A DNA stretch of 64,000 nt from contig NC_087063.1 of assembly GCF_963678635.1 (NCBI RefSeq), positions 71,507,617-71,571,616 of the forward strand. The letters are read 5' to 3'. The translations under genes were made by a program, and so were the position numbers. The notes under the pieces are model-generated. The model made no database searches. It was given only the letters and a program-made list of their open reading frames with translations, and was not told the origin of the DNA. The stretch is from Symsagittifera roscoffensis. Its lineage: Eukaryota; Xenacoelomorpha; Acoela; Convolutidae. Position 1 is the first letter of the stretch. Each line of letters opens with the position of its first letter. Of the stretch, positions 33,120-44,500 are shown in pieces.

Positions 33120-33290
33120 CTACTTGCTTTTTGATTTTTTTGACGGTGTTTTTGAGTGCTTGCTTTTTCTTTTAGTTGCAACTTCTATCAGTTCTGGAAT
33201 TGCCTGAACAAGTAGACCTCTTCCGATCTTTTTTGCTGCTGATATCACAAATTTTCGAGTCAATGGAAGTGCCACTCTTCCTATTTAAAA
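33120..33290 (-). pseudogene. Small basic virion-like protein (pVI/pX-like), fragment
   Basis: On the minus strand a frame of about 55 codons reads VALPLTRKFVISAAKKIGRG, then a hydrophobic segment and a Lys/Ser-rich tail ending at the stop at 33120-33122. A short amphipathic-plus-basic protein between the penton and major capsid genes is usual in Polintons. No start codon is visible, and the call rests on position and composition. Confidence 0.45.
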
Positions 33291-33394
33291 GGTTAATGTA
33301 CCGAAGCCATCGCCTCGTTGTCTATAATGCCCCTAGAAATGTGGTAGGTTAGCTTGGTTGCGATAATATGAATCCATATTGATCAATAATTAAA

Positions 33395-34040
33395 CTTTTG
33401 AAATTTCAAAGATAGAACAACTTTTCCCCCTCCAGCAAAAGGAACAAGTCCTCCAGTTTTTGTGCGCAAGTTTAAAGAATTATTGTCCAAATTACTAAAC
33501 ACCCTACGATGATTCGGTTCAATTGTACATGCGTAACCGTTTTTCACTCGACAATTAGTATCAATGACTCATAACAGGGCTGCTTTTGTGTCTCCTACTA
33601 CAAGCTGAGTACCAGCACATACATCAAAGGGATAGTCAGAAAAACGATCATGGGTAGTAAATGTGCTATGTTTCGAGCTTCCTTGTTTGTAATCTATATG
33701 ATAACCAGTTCCATCTCCGACATCCTTCAATCCAAATAGACTAGATAATTGAGGGCTTGAAAAAATTATACCTTCCCAATAAGGCAGCCATAAGGAAAGA
33801 CGTTTGGTTAAGGGATCTATAACGTAATCCAATTTCTCTTGCTCTGTCTTTAGGCGAATCTATTCCAGTATTTGTTTCATGCTCGCATACTCTCCTTTTG
33901 TTAGTTTTGCTGTTTCTCCAAGGTAAGGCTTGGAGATCTTGTCTTTCTCAAATTTCAAGCTTGCTGTAACCCGATTTTTTTTGTAGTACACAATGTTGTT
34001 GTCAATTACGTTGTTTATGGGGAACATTATGGGTGAAAAG
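33395..34040 (-). pseudogene. Polinton penton/minor capsid protein
   Basis: The best-preserved part (33832-33569) reads SPQLSSLFGLKDVG and later FDVCAGTQLVVGDTKAALL. After a stop the same frame goes on to TGGLVPFAGGGKVVLSLKFQ near 33400. The L-S-x-x-L-x-x-x-L-G-F, V-G-D-t-x-x-x-L-L and i-P-F-x-x-G-k-v-v-x-x-L-x-F blocks are those of Polinton minor capsid (penton) proteins. The N-terminal part (34040-33840) is decayed. Confidence 0.7.
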
Positions 34041-34067
34041 GCTGGAAGTGCCCTAAGTCATGATTAT

Positions 34068-34880
34068 TTAAGATTTCTCCTTCTTCAGATCGCGAATTAG
34101 TTTAGACTCGTAAAATGTTCCCTCAATCGGTTCTCGGTTAGTATCAATCAATTTGTATGTTGGGGGATTTGGTGTTGGTATAACAAAAACTTCAAACACT
34201 TCATCGGTGAACGATTGTTTGTAACCCTTGCGAAAAGGTATATCTACTTTGGCGAGTCTAAGATAATCAGCAACATAAAGCTTTGGACGTCTAGCTAGTT
34301 TCAATGACTGTTCTGCTTTTAATGAAATCAGGCGAGGAACATCTCTTTTAGTTACTTTATTTGGTGCAAGATTTGTGACACAATTTGATCTCGAATTAAT
34401 TGCATTGACGAAATCTTTCACTTTGTCAATGTATGAGTATGTCCATTTATTCCGCAAGTATTTATAAATAAAATTTTTCAAGAAATGGATGTTTCTCTAA
34501 GCGAATGCGGACGTTTTCTCGCGCTCAATGCTATATGTTTTTATGGCTTTCTTTTTACATAATGGTTCGAAGAGCCCTTTAATTTTTGTGCCCTTGTCGA
34601 CCCATACTTTGTTCGGTTTTGTGTTTTGTCGTTATCATCTAATTGAACGCGTCTGCTGTTGTAGTAGCATACTTTGATTTCAAGGGTTACAATCTGAGAT
34701 AGCGGGACACGGAGTCAACTGCAACAAGTAGATACCTAACATCATGGTTAGACTTGGCAAGTTTATCAACATAGGTCAGATCTAATGACCTTATTTTTTC
34801 GATATCGTAAGCTATGAGTTGAGTCGCGGCGTTTTTCGGGTGACAGTTCGATATTTCGTATGAGAAGGTTCAGTGTGACC
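34068..34880 (-). pseudogene. Polinton integrase (retroviral type)
   Basis: N-terminal catalytic traces around 34800-34690 read RSLDLTYVDKLAKSNHD then YLLVAVDSVSRYL, the first Asp region of Polinton integrases. The middle, with the second Asp and Glu, is scrambled by stops. The C-terminal 137 codons (34481-34068) are intact: NSRSNCVTNLAPNKVTKRDV, KLYVADYLRLAKV, FRKGYKQSFTDEVFEV and EPIEGTFYESKLI. The last blocks match the SH3-like tail of this integrase family. It would insert the element into chromosomes. Confidence 0.85.
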
Positions 34881-34989
34881 TTAACTGTTTAACTTTCTGT
34901 CGCGGCAAATTGGTTGCTTTTATCAAGTTTTCACACTACCAAATAACGCGGTAGTTAGTCACTGTATTTAGTTTTCAACAATTTTTCTT

Positions 34990-35470
34990 CATTCATGGTA
35001 AATTTCCCATTGTTTTGTTTTCGCCTCCGTCTTTTCTGACGTTGGAGAATCTAAATCGTTATTGGGCTTTCAGTACACGTCGGAGCCTTCTTCTGACTCC
35101 TTTTCACGTTTTTGTTTTCGGGTTTTTATATTGTCGCTTAGTTTTTTCTTCTTTTTTTTTCACTTCTCATAAGGTTTGCACTTCTTCTTTCCTGCCAAGC
35201 GGGGGATGTTGGGCGGGCTCTTGAGGATCCGAATACTTGTTTTTTTTAGCGTTAAAAAACGCTGAATTAAACGCGTGTTTAGCATTTAGATCTATTACCA
35301 GCTTTTCATTCCAGTTGAGAGCAGTTAAAATGACAATGAACGCCGGGTTGTGTAATTTTTTGTGAGTTATTGTATGTCATCTAAAAATACTGCAGCCTTA
35401 AGTCCTGTTGGTACTTTATCCTTATATATCACCTCATTGACACGGTTTATGGTTACTCTTTCTGGATTTT
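34990..35470 (-). other. Polinton interior, charged low-complexity coding trace
   Basis: Minus-strand text rich in Lys and Glu with stops (KKKKKKLSDNIKTRKQKREK). Nothing can be named. It separates the integrase from the next ORF. Confidence 0.35.
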
Positions 35471-36052
35471 TTATGATTTCAATAATGATTTTTGCTCTAG
35501 CAAATTTTTTTCTTCTATGACCTTTAACTGTCCCAAAATGTTTCTATCGTTTTTCTCTTCTAATACTTCACCTATATCACGTTTCACCGTTACTTCTCTA
35601 TTGTCCGTTAACAGTTCAAGCTGTTCTTTGTGGAGATCAGCGTTTTCCGTAAATTTTTTCTTCGTTGCAGTAGTCTTATTAGTTTGAGGAGGTAATTGTG
35701 GTGTAAGCCGGATAAGGTAGGATAGTTGAGAATTTTTATGTTTATTACTTTTATCAGTAAGAAAACGTGCAGCATGGTTGCTCTTGAACATAGAATTCTT
35801 TCGGAATTAGAATGAGTTCTTCAGCAAACATTATTAAGTTATGAGGTACTTGTAACAAAAATAAAGTATTTGTCGCACTAGATGGAAACCTTCCTTACCC
35901 AAAATAATCGCACGTTTTTTGACAATAATGGTTTTCTGAGTGATTAAATATTTGTATGCTGTCTCGAATCGTTCAATATTTGGAATTTTAACGGGTATGT
36001 TTTCAGTGACTACATGAGCAATCATTCGAAAATAAGTGTTATGATCTCGCAA
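35471..36052 (-). pseudogene. Two unknown Polinton ORFs
   Basis: 35791-35471 (106 codons) is charged and Thr/Lys/Glu-rich, with a probably coiled-coil C-terminus (GEVLEEKNDRNILGQLKVIE). 36052-35834 (72 codons) reads TENIPVKIPNIERFETAYKY and ends in a hydrophobic stretch. Both lie between integrase and ATPase in the same orientation. Neither matches a Polinton product I know. Confidence 0.4.
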
Positions 36053-36156
36053 TTTGAAGTTTTCCTGATAAGACGTCTTAGCTGGTCAAGTTTCAGTTGC
36101 ACCATATGCCGCAGAATAGATAAGTTTTTCTTTTTCATTTGTGATTGGAGTAGCGT

Positions 36157-36600
36157 CTACTTCAGATAAGGGTAAAAAATAATTGTTGGCTCAGGCCGTG
36201 TGATATTTGAACAATATCTCAAACAATCTGATGTACGGGGGTCCACGTCGATTAGAAGATGTCCAAAAGAGTCTCTAGTAGCTAATTCGTAGGAGCTGCT
36301 CAAAAACTTTGATACATTCAATTGTCTTCCTAAAAAATCTAGTTGCTGCACGTCACGAGGCGATTTGAACAGAATGATGTGTGAATTGTTCAAATCCATC
36401 GTACGCGACCATCGACTTTGTTGAAAAAAGTTATGCTTAACATATACTACATCTATCCCTCTATGTCTACCCGCTGTCGCTAATCTAACAATTTCCTTGC
36501 GATTATAGATGTCTTCACATGAATCATCGAAAACTAGTAGAATATTTTCTAAATTTCTTAGAGATTCGAATCCGTTGAATTTATGAACTTCACATTAACT
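36157..36600 (-). pseudogene. Polinton FtsK/HerA-type genome-packaging ATPase
   Basis: The frame entering at about 36545 reads ILLVFDDSCEDIYNRKEIV, with the Walker B aspartates, then ATAGRHRGIDVVYVKHNFF and, from the Met at 36399, NSHIILFKSPRDVQQLDFLG, ending FGHLLIDVDPRTSDCLRYCS. These are the Walker B, arginine-rich and C-terminal blocks of the Polinton packaging ATPase. The Walker A loop should lie upstream (36600-36760), but only stops and a weak ESGK were seen there. The protein pumps DNA into capsids. Confidence 0.85.
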
Positions 36601-37157
36601 CCGCAAAACGTTTTTTAAGAGAATGCAGGCTCCATCACTTTGCAAAGATATAGAACGGTTCCAATTTTAGGGTAAAAAGTATTTCCATGAAAATTAAATC
36701 AATTTTACCGGATTCTGTTGTTGTTTCTGACATTTGAGAACCAATATATTCTACAGACTGTGTTAGACTTTTTCTCACTGTAAATGAAGCTTGTAAAAAA
36801 AACAATATTTTGGATTAGTATTATGAACAATACAAAATTTCATAACTATGAAGTCTCTATCATTTATGTCATGCTTTTCTAGAACATAGTTTGCTGGGAC
36901 ATTTGCAAGTTTTTTTGTAGTAGATTATTTTCTTCACAGTATCCTCTTTCAAAATTGTCCTAATCTCATCTGGGAATTCACTGTTGTTTAGATCCATCTG
37001 AACTCCTGGCTGACGTTTGGCCACTAAGAACAGTTCGAGAAGATATACTCCTCGCTATCATAAAATTTTATATCACCCTCAAGAGTCATTCACGCACAAA
37101 GCATTGAATTAGGTGATAGGTATGTCTCTACTTTCGCTGATCACTCGCTCTTGCTCA

Positions 37158-38663
37158 TTCCAAGTTTTTGGGGTCCTAACTATTGGTCCTGGTTAATTAA
37201 ATGAATCATATTAATTGCTATCTTTGTTTCGGAAAAATAAACTTTGGAGATTAATTTTAAACTTAGTTTTTCAACCAATCAAATAAAACTTGCTTTTCTT
37301 CAGGGTACAATGATTCGTGGAGTTGTAATGAGGTATATGTCTGTTGCAAATTGGATAATTTTTGAAAATAAGATTTCAACCCGCGGACAGCCCAAATCAT
37401 CTAGGTTTTCAATCTTTCGGTCCAAGTACTCGGCCAAAAATTCTGTCTTTTTTTTCCTTCAGCGTAAAAAACGGCACTATGATATGTCAACACAAAACTC
37501 TGAAGTATTTGATTCAAGTTTTTGTAAAAAGAAGCACCGTTTTCCCAATGAAGACCGTGTAAATAATTTGTTAACCAGTTTTAAGCTTTTTGTTCCAGCT
37601 TTGGTAGTATATTGAAATTCACTGTAGGTAAAAAAACTGTTTCGTTCTCTGTACTCTGGATTTGTAAATGCTAATTCTTTAACGACAAAGGCGATTTCTT
37701 GTAACTAAAGCCTTCCACGTCAAGCACAACTGATCTCTCGCGTAGCATTCTAGTGAATGATAAATCTGTTTTTTTTTTAAATTTAATGAAAAGACAGAAC
37801 GCTATTCCAATCAAATAACCCAATAAGCTGTTGTTACAATTCCAGGGCACATGTAACAGTACGTGAGACCATCTTAACAAAACTCGTGTATAAATCCGGC
37901 CGCAATGTGCAAAATAGCGTGCAATCATAAAAATTTGGAACTTTTCAAGTATTTGTCCAAGGAGGAGTTATCAATACCAATCAAGCCACCATAAGATCTC
38001 ATTTTAATTAAATTGTTGTAGTTAAGATTATCAGAACTAACAAAAAACAGAGAACATGCAGCTAGAAAGTAATTTCGTCGGTTAGAATTATCAGGATAAG
38101 TTTGTTTCAAAGACGTATAAGTTTTAAAGATGTGGAAATAAAAGTGACCTTGCAGAGACCATTCATTTAGACTCATCAAGATAACTCGTAATCTTTCTTT
38201 GAAATTTCTTTGCCCTTTCGAGAAACACGACGTAGCATTCCTTACAGAATTTTTTTTAAAAAGTTTTTTTTTCTATGGTTGAAAACACTCTTTGTTGTAA
38301 TTTTTCATTATCAATATCTTCAGTACACCAAGCTTCCTCTAATTTCATTTTTAATATCAAGTTTGACAAATTTATCCAATTGCATATTTTGCCCAGAAAC
38401 GGCCGCCGCCTTTGGAGGGTAATTTTAATTTAGTGCCTTTTCAACACAAAACATAGCTCAAGTTAAGGAATACGCTTACTGCTGCCAACAGTTAAGCTAC
38501 GCTGCCAAAATTGCAAGAATTTTTTTTATAAATGATAAAAGTCAATTCCACTTTCACTAACAAACTTCAACTAGGTCGAAAGTCATTTACCCGAAACAAA
38601 TATAACAATTAATATGATTCATTTAATTAACCAGGACCAATAATTAGGACCTGAAAAATTGGA
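37158..38663. repeat. 1.5-kb segment bounded by ~70-bp inverted repeats
   Basis: The left arm 37158-37232 and right arm 38591-38663 are inverted copies, sharing GGTCCTGGTTAATTAAATG and AATCATATTAATTG with a few differences outside. The arms could be terminal repeats of a small element or one Polinton end with its inverted copy. The interior holds the coding trace described separately. Confidence 0.75.
37600..37928 (-). pseudogene. Unknown protein fragment with D-V-E-G-F motif
   Basis: The minus-strand frame from 37928 reads VVLDVEGFSYKK. The following text moves to another frame and reads FVVKELAFTNPEYRERN near 37620-37680. A D-x-E-G-F start followed by V-K-E-L-A appears in proteins scattered among animal mobile elements and may be a degraded DEDD-type exonuclease-like domain, but this is inference. 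A second frame (38179-37925) upstream has no motif. Confidence 0.35.
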
Positions 38664-38710
38664 ATTAAAAAATTAAGGACACCTTTCATAGGAGTTTGCT
38701 TAACGTGAGA

Positions 38711-38724
38711 CCCCCCCCCCCCCC
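38711..38724. repeat. Poly(C) run of 14
   Basis: An uninterrupted C14 after GTGAGA, just outside the right inverted-repeat arm. Isolated homopolymer; length may be affected by sequencing. Confidence 0.9.
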
Positions 38725-38769
38725 TTAGGAAGGACCAAACTTAGGATCCGTGACACGATACAATACTAC

Positions 38770-39960
38770 TGTTACAGATAGTTTATACATAGCTTAAGAA
38801 TGAGCGGTCCACGGACTATACCTCGCAGAACACCTTATACTACACATAACAATCTGATTAATTGTTAATAACTAGTGTTTTTGTTTATATCAATTATAAA
38901 ATTTTCTTCCATATCAATACTTTTTTTTGAGAAACCTTTACCATCATATTCATTCTTAGGAAGTTTGTGGTTGACGAACTCAATTAACTTGAAACTTCAA
39001 AAAGGAAAACAAGTCTAGTTTTGTCATTATCGATTGATGTTCAAAACAATCAAATATTGCATCTATGGCTGAGTGAGATGCTCGAAAATCAAACTGTTAC
39101 GTGCTTAATTGAGTCAAATTTTTAAAGAAATCATTTATTTGCTTCTATAAAAGTTTTTTCGACAGTTTCTGATACCCCCTAATTGATATCGATCTGTAAT
39201 TTTTTGGTCTTTCCGGATCATATTTTGTGTTTGCATTGGTAACAAGAACTTCTTAAGAGTGGCTATGTTTTGATGATAAGAGAACCGAGTGATTTCTAAT
39301 CTATCATGAGGTTGTTCTGACTCTACTGGACAGGTTGAGCTCAGTGGTTGATTTGTGTATGGGTTCCAAAGCCCTCCATCAAAACCAAAGGACCGGATGA
39401 CGAGACAAACTGTCATCCCTTGCGAAACGATCCCATGAACGGAAGAGAAGGGGAAAATCCAAGTACAGATATAAAGTGCTGGAGAAACACTTTTCAGACA
39501 ACAGATTTGATGAGGTAGAAAAAGTCGACGAGCAATTAACGTTGATGAAACCACTATCCTTTAAGTCTCCAACTTTGACATTGGAAGACTCAGCCATAGT
39601 TTACTAGTTGGTTAGGCAGATAGCTTAGCTACGAATTTAAAATTACTGGTCCAAAACTACCTATCGGAACGCCATACAAAAATGACCAATCTGATTCAAT
39701 TTAATTACCTAATTTTCTTTGTTGTAATCTGCTCAAAACATTCAATCATATGAAATAATGTTTTTGAGGAACTTAAATCTTCAAATTTCATTTTTGCAAA
39801 CCTGTGATTATTGCTTTTGAAAGTCAAATGCTTTTGAAAGTTTACGATCGGTGGCAGCAACAGTTTAGTCTTATCAATTAGTTCTAAAAATGGTTGCGTT
39901 CATTTGAATCTCGCCTCTGTGGCTGAGTGAGATCCTCGGAATTCACATGCTTAAGAAATC
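38770..39960 (-). pseudogene. LINE reverse-transcriptase remnants
   Basis: On the minus strand, GPLILKLCINYL near 38770-38830 is a degenerate version of the LINE GPLLF-LYIND block. 39135-39554 contains the upstream region, including the KDQKITDRYQ piece, which corresponds to the D-P-x-x-P-N-N-Y-R-S-I-S-I box elsewhere. A second box-like region begins at ~39640, so two truncated copies follow each other ~840 bp apart. The frame at 39379-39597 is conserved with those in array A but is probably not the true LINE frame. Confidence 0.7.
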
Positions 39961-39969
39961 ACAGAACTA

Positions 39970-40700
39970 CAGTGCTGATTTAAATTATCCGGACAAACGA
40001 ACAAAACTTGAATTTTCAAACGCGTTTTTCTCAAATTGGGTTAAGATAAGACAAAAAGTGAACAGAACAAAAATTGCTTAGAATTTCATCAGAATTAATA
40101 TGGTGCAGTTTTTCCTCCGAAATTCTCAACCAAAATTTTACCCCAAAAATGGGTCATTTTGGCTTTTTTCAATTAATCAAGAATTACGCTGAAACTACTT
40201 TGTTAATTGATAAGAATATTATATTATTAGAAGCTTTTTACGCAGCCCAACAGAGTTTAAGCAGGGATAAATCTCCAAAAACCAGTATAAGAGAAAAAAT
40301 TTTCACTTAATAATCAATAAATGTAATTTTTACTATATAAAACCCAGAACCTTTGCTTAAAAACAAACTTTACACAATTTGCGCAAATTTTTGGAAAATT
40401 AACCCTTCTTAAACTTTGTTGAGCTGCGTAAGAGGCTTCTAATAATATAATATTCTTATCAATTAACAAAGTAGTTTCAGCGTAATTCTTGATTAATTGA
40501 AAAAAGCCAAAATGACCCATTTTTGGGGTAAAATTTTGGTTGAGAATTTCGGAGGAAAAACTGCACCATATTAATTCTGATGAAATTCTAAGCAATTTTT
40601 GTTCTGTTCACTTTTTGTCTAATCTTAACCCAATTTGAGAAAAACGCGTTTGAAAATTCAAGTTTTGTTGGTTTTGTCCGGATAATTTAAATCAGCACTG
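39970..40700. mobile_element. 731-bp fold-back element with Tc1/mariner-type ends
   Basis: Both ends read inward CAGTGCTGATTTAAATTATC and are flanked by TA (39968-39969 and 40701-40702), the target dinucleotide of Tc1/mariner transposases. The two arms (39970 to ~40290 and ~40390 to 40700) are nearly perfect inverted copies over more than 300 bp, with a loop of about 100 bp. Consequently the same apparent protein (MLRISSELIWCSFSSEIL) can be read from each strand; this is a by-product of the palindrome. There is no transposase, so it would be a non-autonomous element. Confidence 0.85.
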
Positions 40701-40702
40701 TA

Positions 40703-41503
40703 TTTTTCTAGAAGAAATCGTTCATTTTTTTTGGAAAATGGAAAATTTTTGACAATCTTTTATATTGTGCCGGCCCCAATTGGTATACGTCTGAAATTGT
40801 CAAATTTTTTCGATCATATTTTTTGTATAGTTGCTAAACAAGAGCATAGTGCGAAAGTAGCCAAGCAAAACAGACGAGCTATTGATCAAACAGAAGGAAG
40901 AGAAGATCAAGCAAATGAGAAAAGTCTAGAGCGCGTCCAGATCTTCTCTTCAGATTGATATCAATTGAGGGGTATCAAATTTTAGATCGATATCAATTGG
41001 GGGGTTTCAAAAACTGTTGAAAAGACTAGATCCTGTCTTCCTTCTGTTTGATCATTAGCTCGTCTTTTTTGCTACTTTCGCACACAGTGCTTCCCAGTCA
41101 CGTTCCTTATTCGCTAGGTTTTTCTACCGTTTTATGGATTTGCAACAAAATCTTACTCAACTTCAGTTTGCGCGAAAGGAATCGCTGAGCAACTAATGCT
41201 CAACGCATTTTGGGCAGATTTCGGGAAACCGGTCGCACTTGGCAACTATTTCGTGAGCTACATAAAGGGCAGTGGTGTAATCAACAACATTGGCTCGTCT
41301 GCTTGCTCTATCTCATCAAAAGTGTATTCCTATCTCTGCAGTGCTCAAAGATCCATACCTGGATAATTCCTTAATCATCGGTCTCATCATCCAGCCTCTT
41401 GCCTTGATCGCTGGTCTTGGGTCCATATCTCGATGGTCCCTGGCGTAAATCATCAGCTGAGTGCGGCCTGGCCGGTAAAGCCAATACAACCTCATTTTAA
41501 GCT
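40703..41503. pseudogene. LINE-derived fragments in mixed orientation
   Basis: 40709-40960 matches, in inverted orientation, the start of each array A unit (41504-41700). 40930-41100 contains an inverted repeat of GATCAAACAGAAGGAAGA. 41170-41480 resembles the plus-strand LINE segment of array A. None of the frames is intact. Confidence 0.55.
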
Positions 41504-44500
41504 AGACATCAGTCGGTTCTTTTATCAAAGAAGCAGAGCTACAGTTAAAAAGCTCTTGTTTTGCCACTCTAGAAAAAAATGACCCAAAAAAGATTGACAA
41601 TTGCAGACGTATACCAATTGGGGCTGGCTCAATATGAAATATTGTCAACAAGTTTCCATTTTCCAAAAGCAAATGAACGATTACTTCGAGAAGGATAGAT
41701 ATGCACAACCAACTAGTAAACTATGGCTGAGTCTTTCAATGTCAAAGTTGGAGACTTAAAGGATAGTGGTTTCATCAACATTAATTGCTCGTCAGCTGTG
41801 TCTACTTCATCAAATACGTTGTCTGAAAAGTGTTTCTCCAGCACTTTATATCTGTAATTGGATTTTTCCCTTCTCTTCTGTCCATGGGATTGTTTCTCGA
41901 GGGATGATAGTTTGTCTCGTTATCCAGCCCTTTGGTTTTGACGGAGGGCTTTGGAACCCATCACAAATCAACAACTGAGGCCAACCTGGCCGGTAGAATC
42001 AGAACAACCTGATGATAGCATAGATATCACTCGGTTCTCTAATCATCAAAACATAGCCAGTCTTAAGAAGTTCGTGACTGCAAACACAAAATATGATCCG
42101 GAAAGACCGAACAATTACAGATCGATATCAATAAGGGGGTATCAGAAACTGTCGAAAAAAAACTTTTATAGAAGCAAATAAATGACTACCTCTAAAAAAT
42201 TTGAATAATTCAAGCACGTAACAATTTGACTTCCAAGCATCTCAATCATACCGAGCTCTAATTTTCTATTGTACTAAAAAAGTAAGGTCAAAAAAGTATT
42301 TTTCTTGGATCAGACAGTTTTCTTTTTTGAGAGGGTGTGACAATTGCCTTCCAAATTCCATAGAGGAAGTTCTCATCCATACAGGCAAAAATAACATAAC
42401 TGAAAATTGTCACAACTTTTGATCGGCCGTCAATTTTTACCCAAACAGGTACAGTAGAAGGTCTCAAAGGTTTTCTGATAGTTTTTCTCGAAGTACATCA
42501 AAGTATTGCTTCAATGTTTTGGGCTGATATAGGTAGATTAGAAATTCAGACTCAACTGGAATAAAATGATGAGACTTAATCAATCCAAGAAGCTTGCACA
42601 TGTTTGAAAATACATAGCCTCGACCCTGGTTGACAAAGTTCTCAAGAATTGTTTTCAGAAGTGAGTAAAACCCTCGTGAAAGTTTTTCTTGTTCATCTAA
42701 AAAAAAGCTTGACTACTTTTTCCCGACAAAAACGATAGTTTTGCCAATTAAGTTCAGTTGTTGTATTCCAGTAAGCTAAAACTATTTCATGCTTATTGTA
42801 CAAATTTTCGTTATACTCTGAATCATATCGCTCCGTTTTTAGTACAGTTTTAGCTTTAAAATCAAGAACAAAATTTTAATTGATTGGCGCATGTGTATGA
42901 TTTGAAAGTCAAGTCAACCTAATTTTAAGCCAGACATCAGTCGGTTTTTCTATCAAAGAAGCAGAGCTACAGTTGAAATGCTCTTGTTTTGCCACTCTAG
43001 AAAAAAATGACCCAAAAAAGATTGACAATTGCAGACGCATACCAATTGGGGCTGGCTCAATATGAAATTTTGTCAACAAGTTTCCATTTTCCAAAAGCAA
43101 ATGAACGATTACTTCGAGAAGGATAGTTATGCACAAACAACTAGTAAACTATGGCTAAGTCTTTCAATGTCAAAGTTGGAGACTTAAAGGATAGTGGTTT
43201 CATCAACATTAATTGCTCGTCAGCTGTGTCTACTTCATCAAATACGTTGTCTGAAAAGTGTTTCTCCAGCACTTTATATCTGTAATTGGATTTTTCCCTT
43301 CTCTTCTGTCCATGGGACTGTTTCTCGAGGGATGATAGTTTGTCTCGTTATCCGGTCCTTTGGTTTTGACGGAGGGCTTTGGAACCCATCACAAATCAAC
43401 AACTGAGGCCAACCTGGCCGGTAGAATCAGAACAACCTAATGATAGCATAGAAATCACTCGGTTCTCTAATCATCAAAACATAGCCAGTCTTAAGAAGCT
43501 CGTGACTGCAAACACAAAATATGATCCGGAAAGACCGAACAATTACAGATCGATATCAATAAGGGGGTATCAGAAACTGTCGAAAAAAAAACTTTTATAG
43601 AAGCAAATAAATAACTACCTCTAAAAAATTTGAATAATTTAAGCACGTAACAATTTGACTTACAAGCATCTCAATCATACCGAGCTCTAATTTTCTATTG
43701 TACTAAAAAAATAAGGTCAAAAAAGTATTTTTATTGGATCAAACGGTTTTCTTTTTTGAGAGGGTGTGACAGTTGCCTTCTAAAATCCATAGAGGAAGTT
43801 CTCATCCATACAGGCAAAAATAACATAACTGAAAATTGTCACAACTTTTGATCGGCCGTCAATTTTTACCCAAACAGGAACAGTAGAAGGTCTCAAAGGT
43901 TTTCTGATAGTTTTTCTCGAAGTACATCAAAGTATTGCTTCAATGTTTTGGGCTGATATAGGTAGATTAGAAATTCAGACTCAACTGGAATAAAATGATG
44001 AGATTTTATCAATCCAAGAAGCTTGCACATGTTTGAAAAAACATAACCTCGACCCTGGTTGACAAAGTTTTCAAGAATTGTGTTCAGAAGTGAGTAAAAC
44101 CCTGGTGAAAAGTTTTCTTGTTTATCAAAAAAAAGCTTGACTACTTTTTCCCGAAAAAAACGATAGTTTTGCCAATTAAGTTCAGTTGTTGTATTCCAGT
44201 AAGCTAAAACTATTTCATGCTTATTGTACAAATTTTCGCTGTACTTTGAATCATACCGCTCCATTTTTTTAGTACAGTTTTAGCTTTAAAATCAAGAACA
44301 AAAATTTAATTGATTGGCGCATGTGTGTGATTTGAAAGTCAAGTCAACCTCATTTTAAGTCAGACATCAGTCGGTTTTTCTATCAAAGAAGCAGAGCTAC
44401 AGTTGAAACGCTCTTGTTTTGCCACTCTAAAGAAAAATGACCCAAAAAGATTGACAATTGCAGACGTATACCAATTTTCCAAAAACAAATGCACGATGAC

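Larger units (their letters stand above)
31742..36600 (-). mobile_element. Polinton/Maverick-type DNA element remnant
   Basis: A run of minus-strand fossils in this transcription order: packaging ATPase, two unknown ORFs, retroviral-type integrase, penton-like protein, small basic virion-like protein, major capsid protein, adenovirus-type cysteine protease. This set defines Polintons (Mavericks) and their virus relatives. All genes have frameshifts or stops. No protein-primed DNA polymerase was recognised and no terminal inverted repeats pairing both ends were found, so the ends are not fixed. Confidence 0.85.

Noticed and set aside
40074..40595. Two near-identical proteins on opposite strands
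   Set aside because: They arise from the long inverted repeat of the fold-back element; there is no family match.
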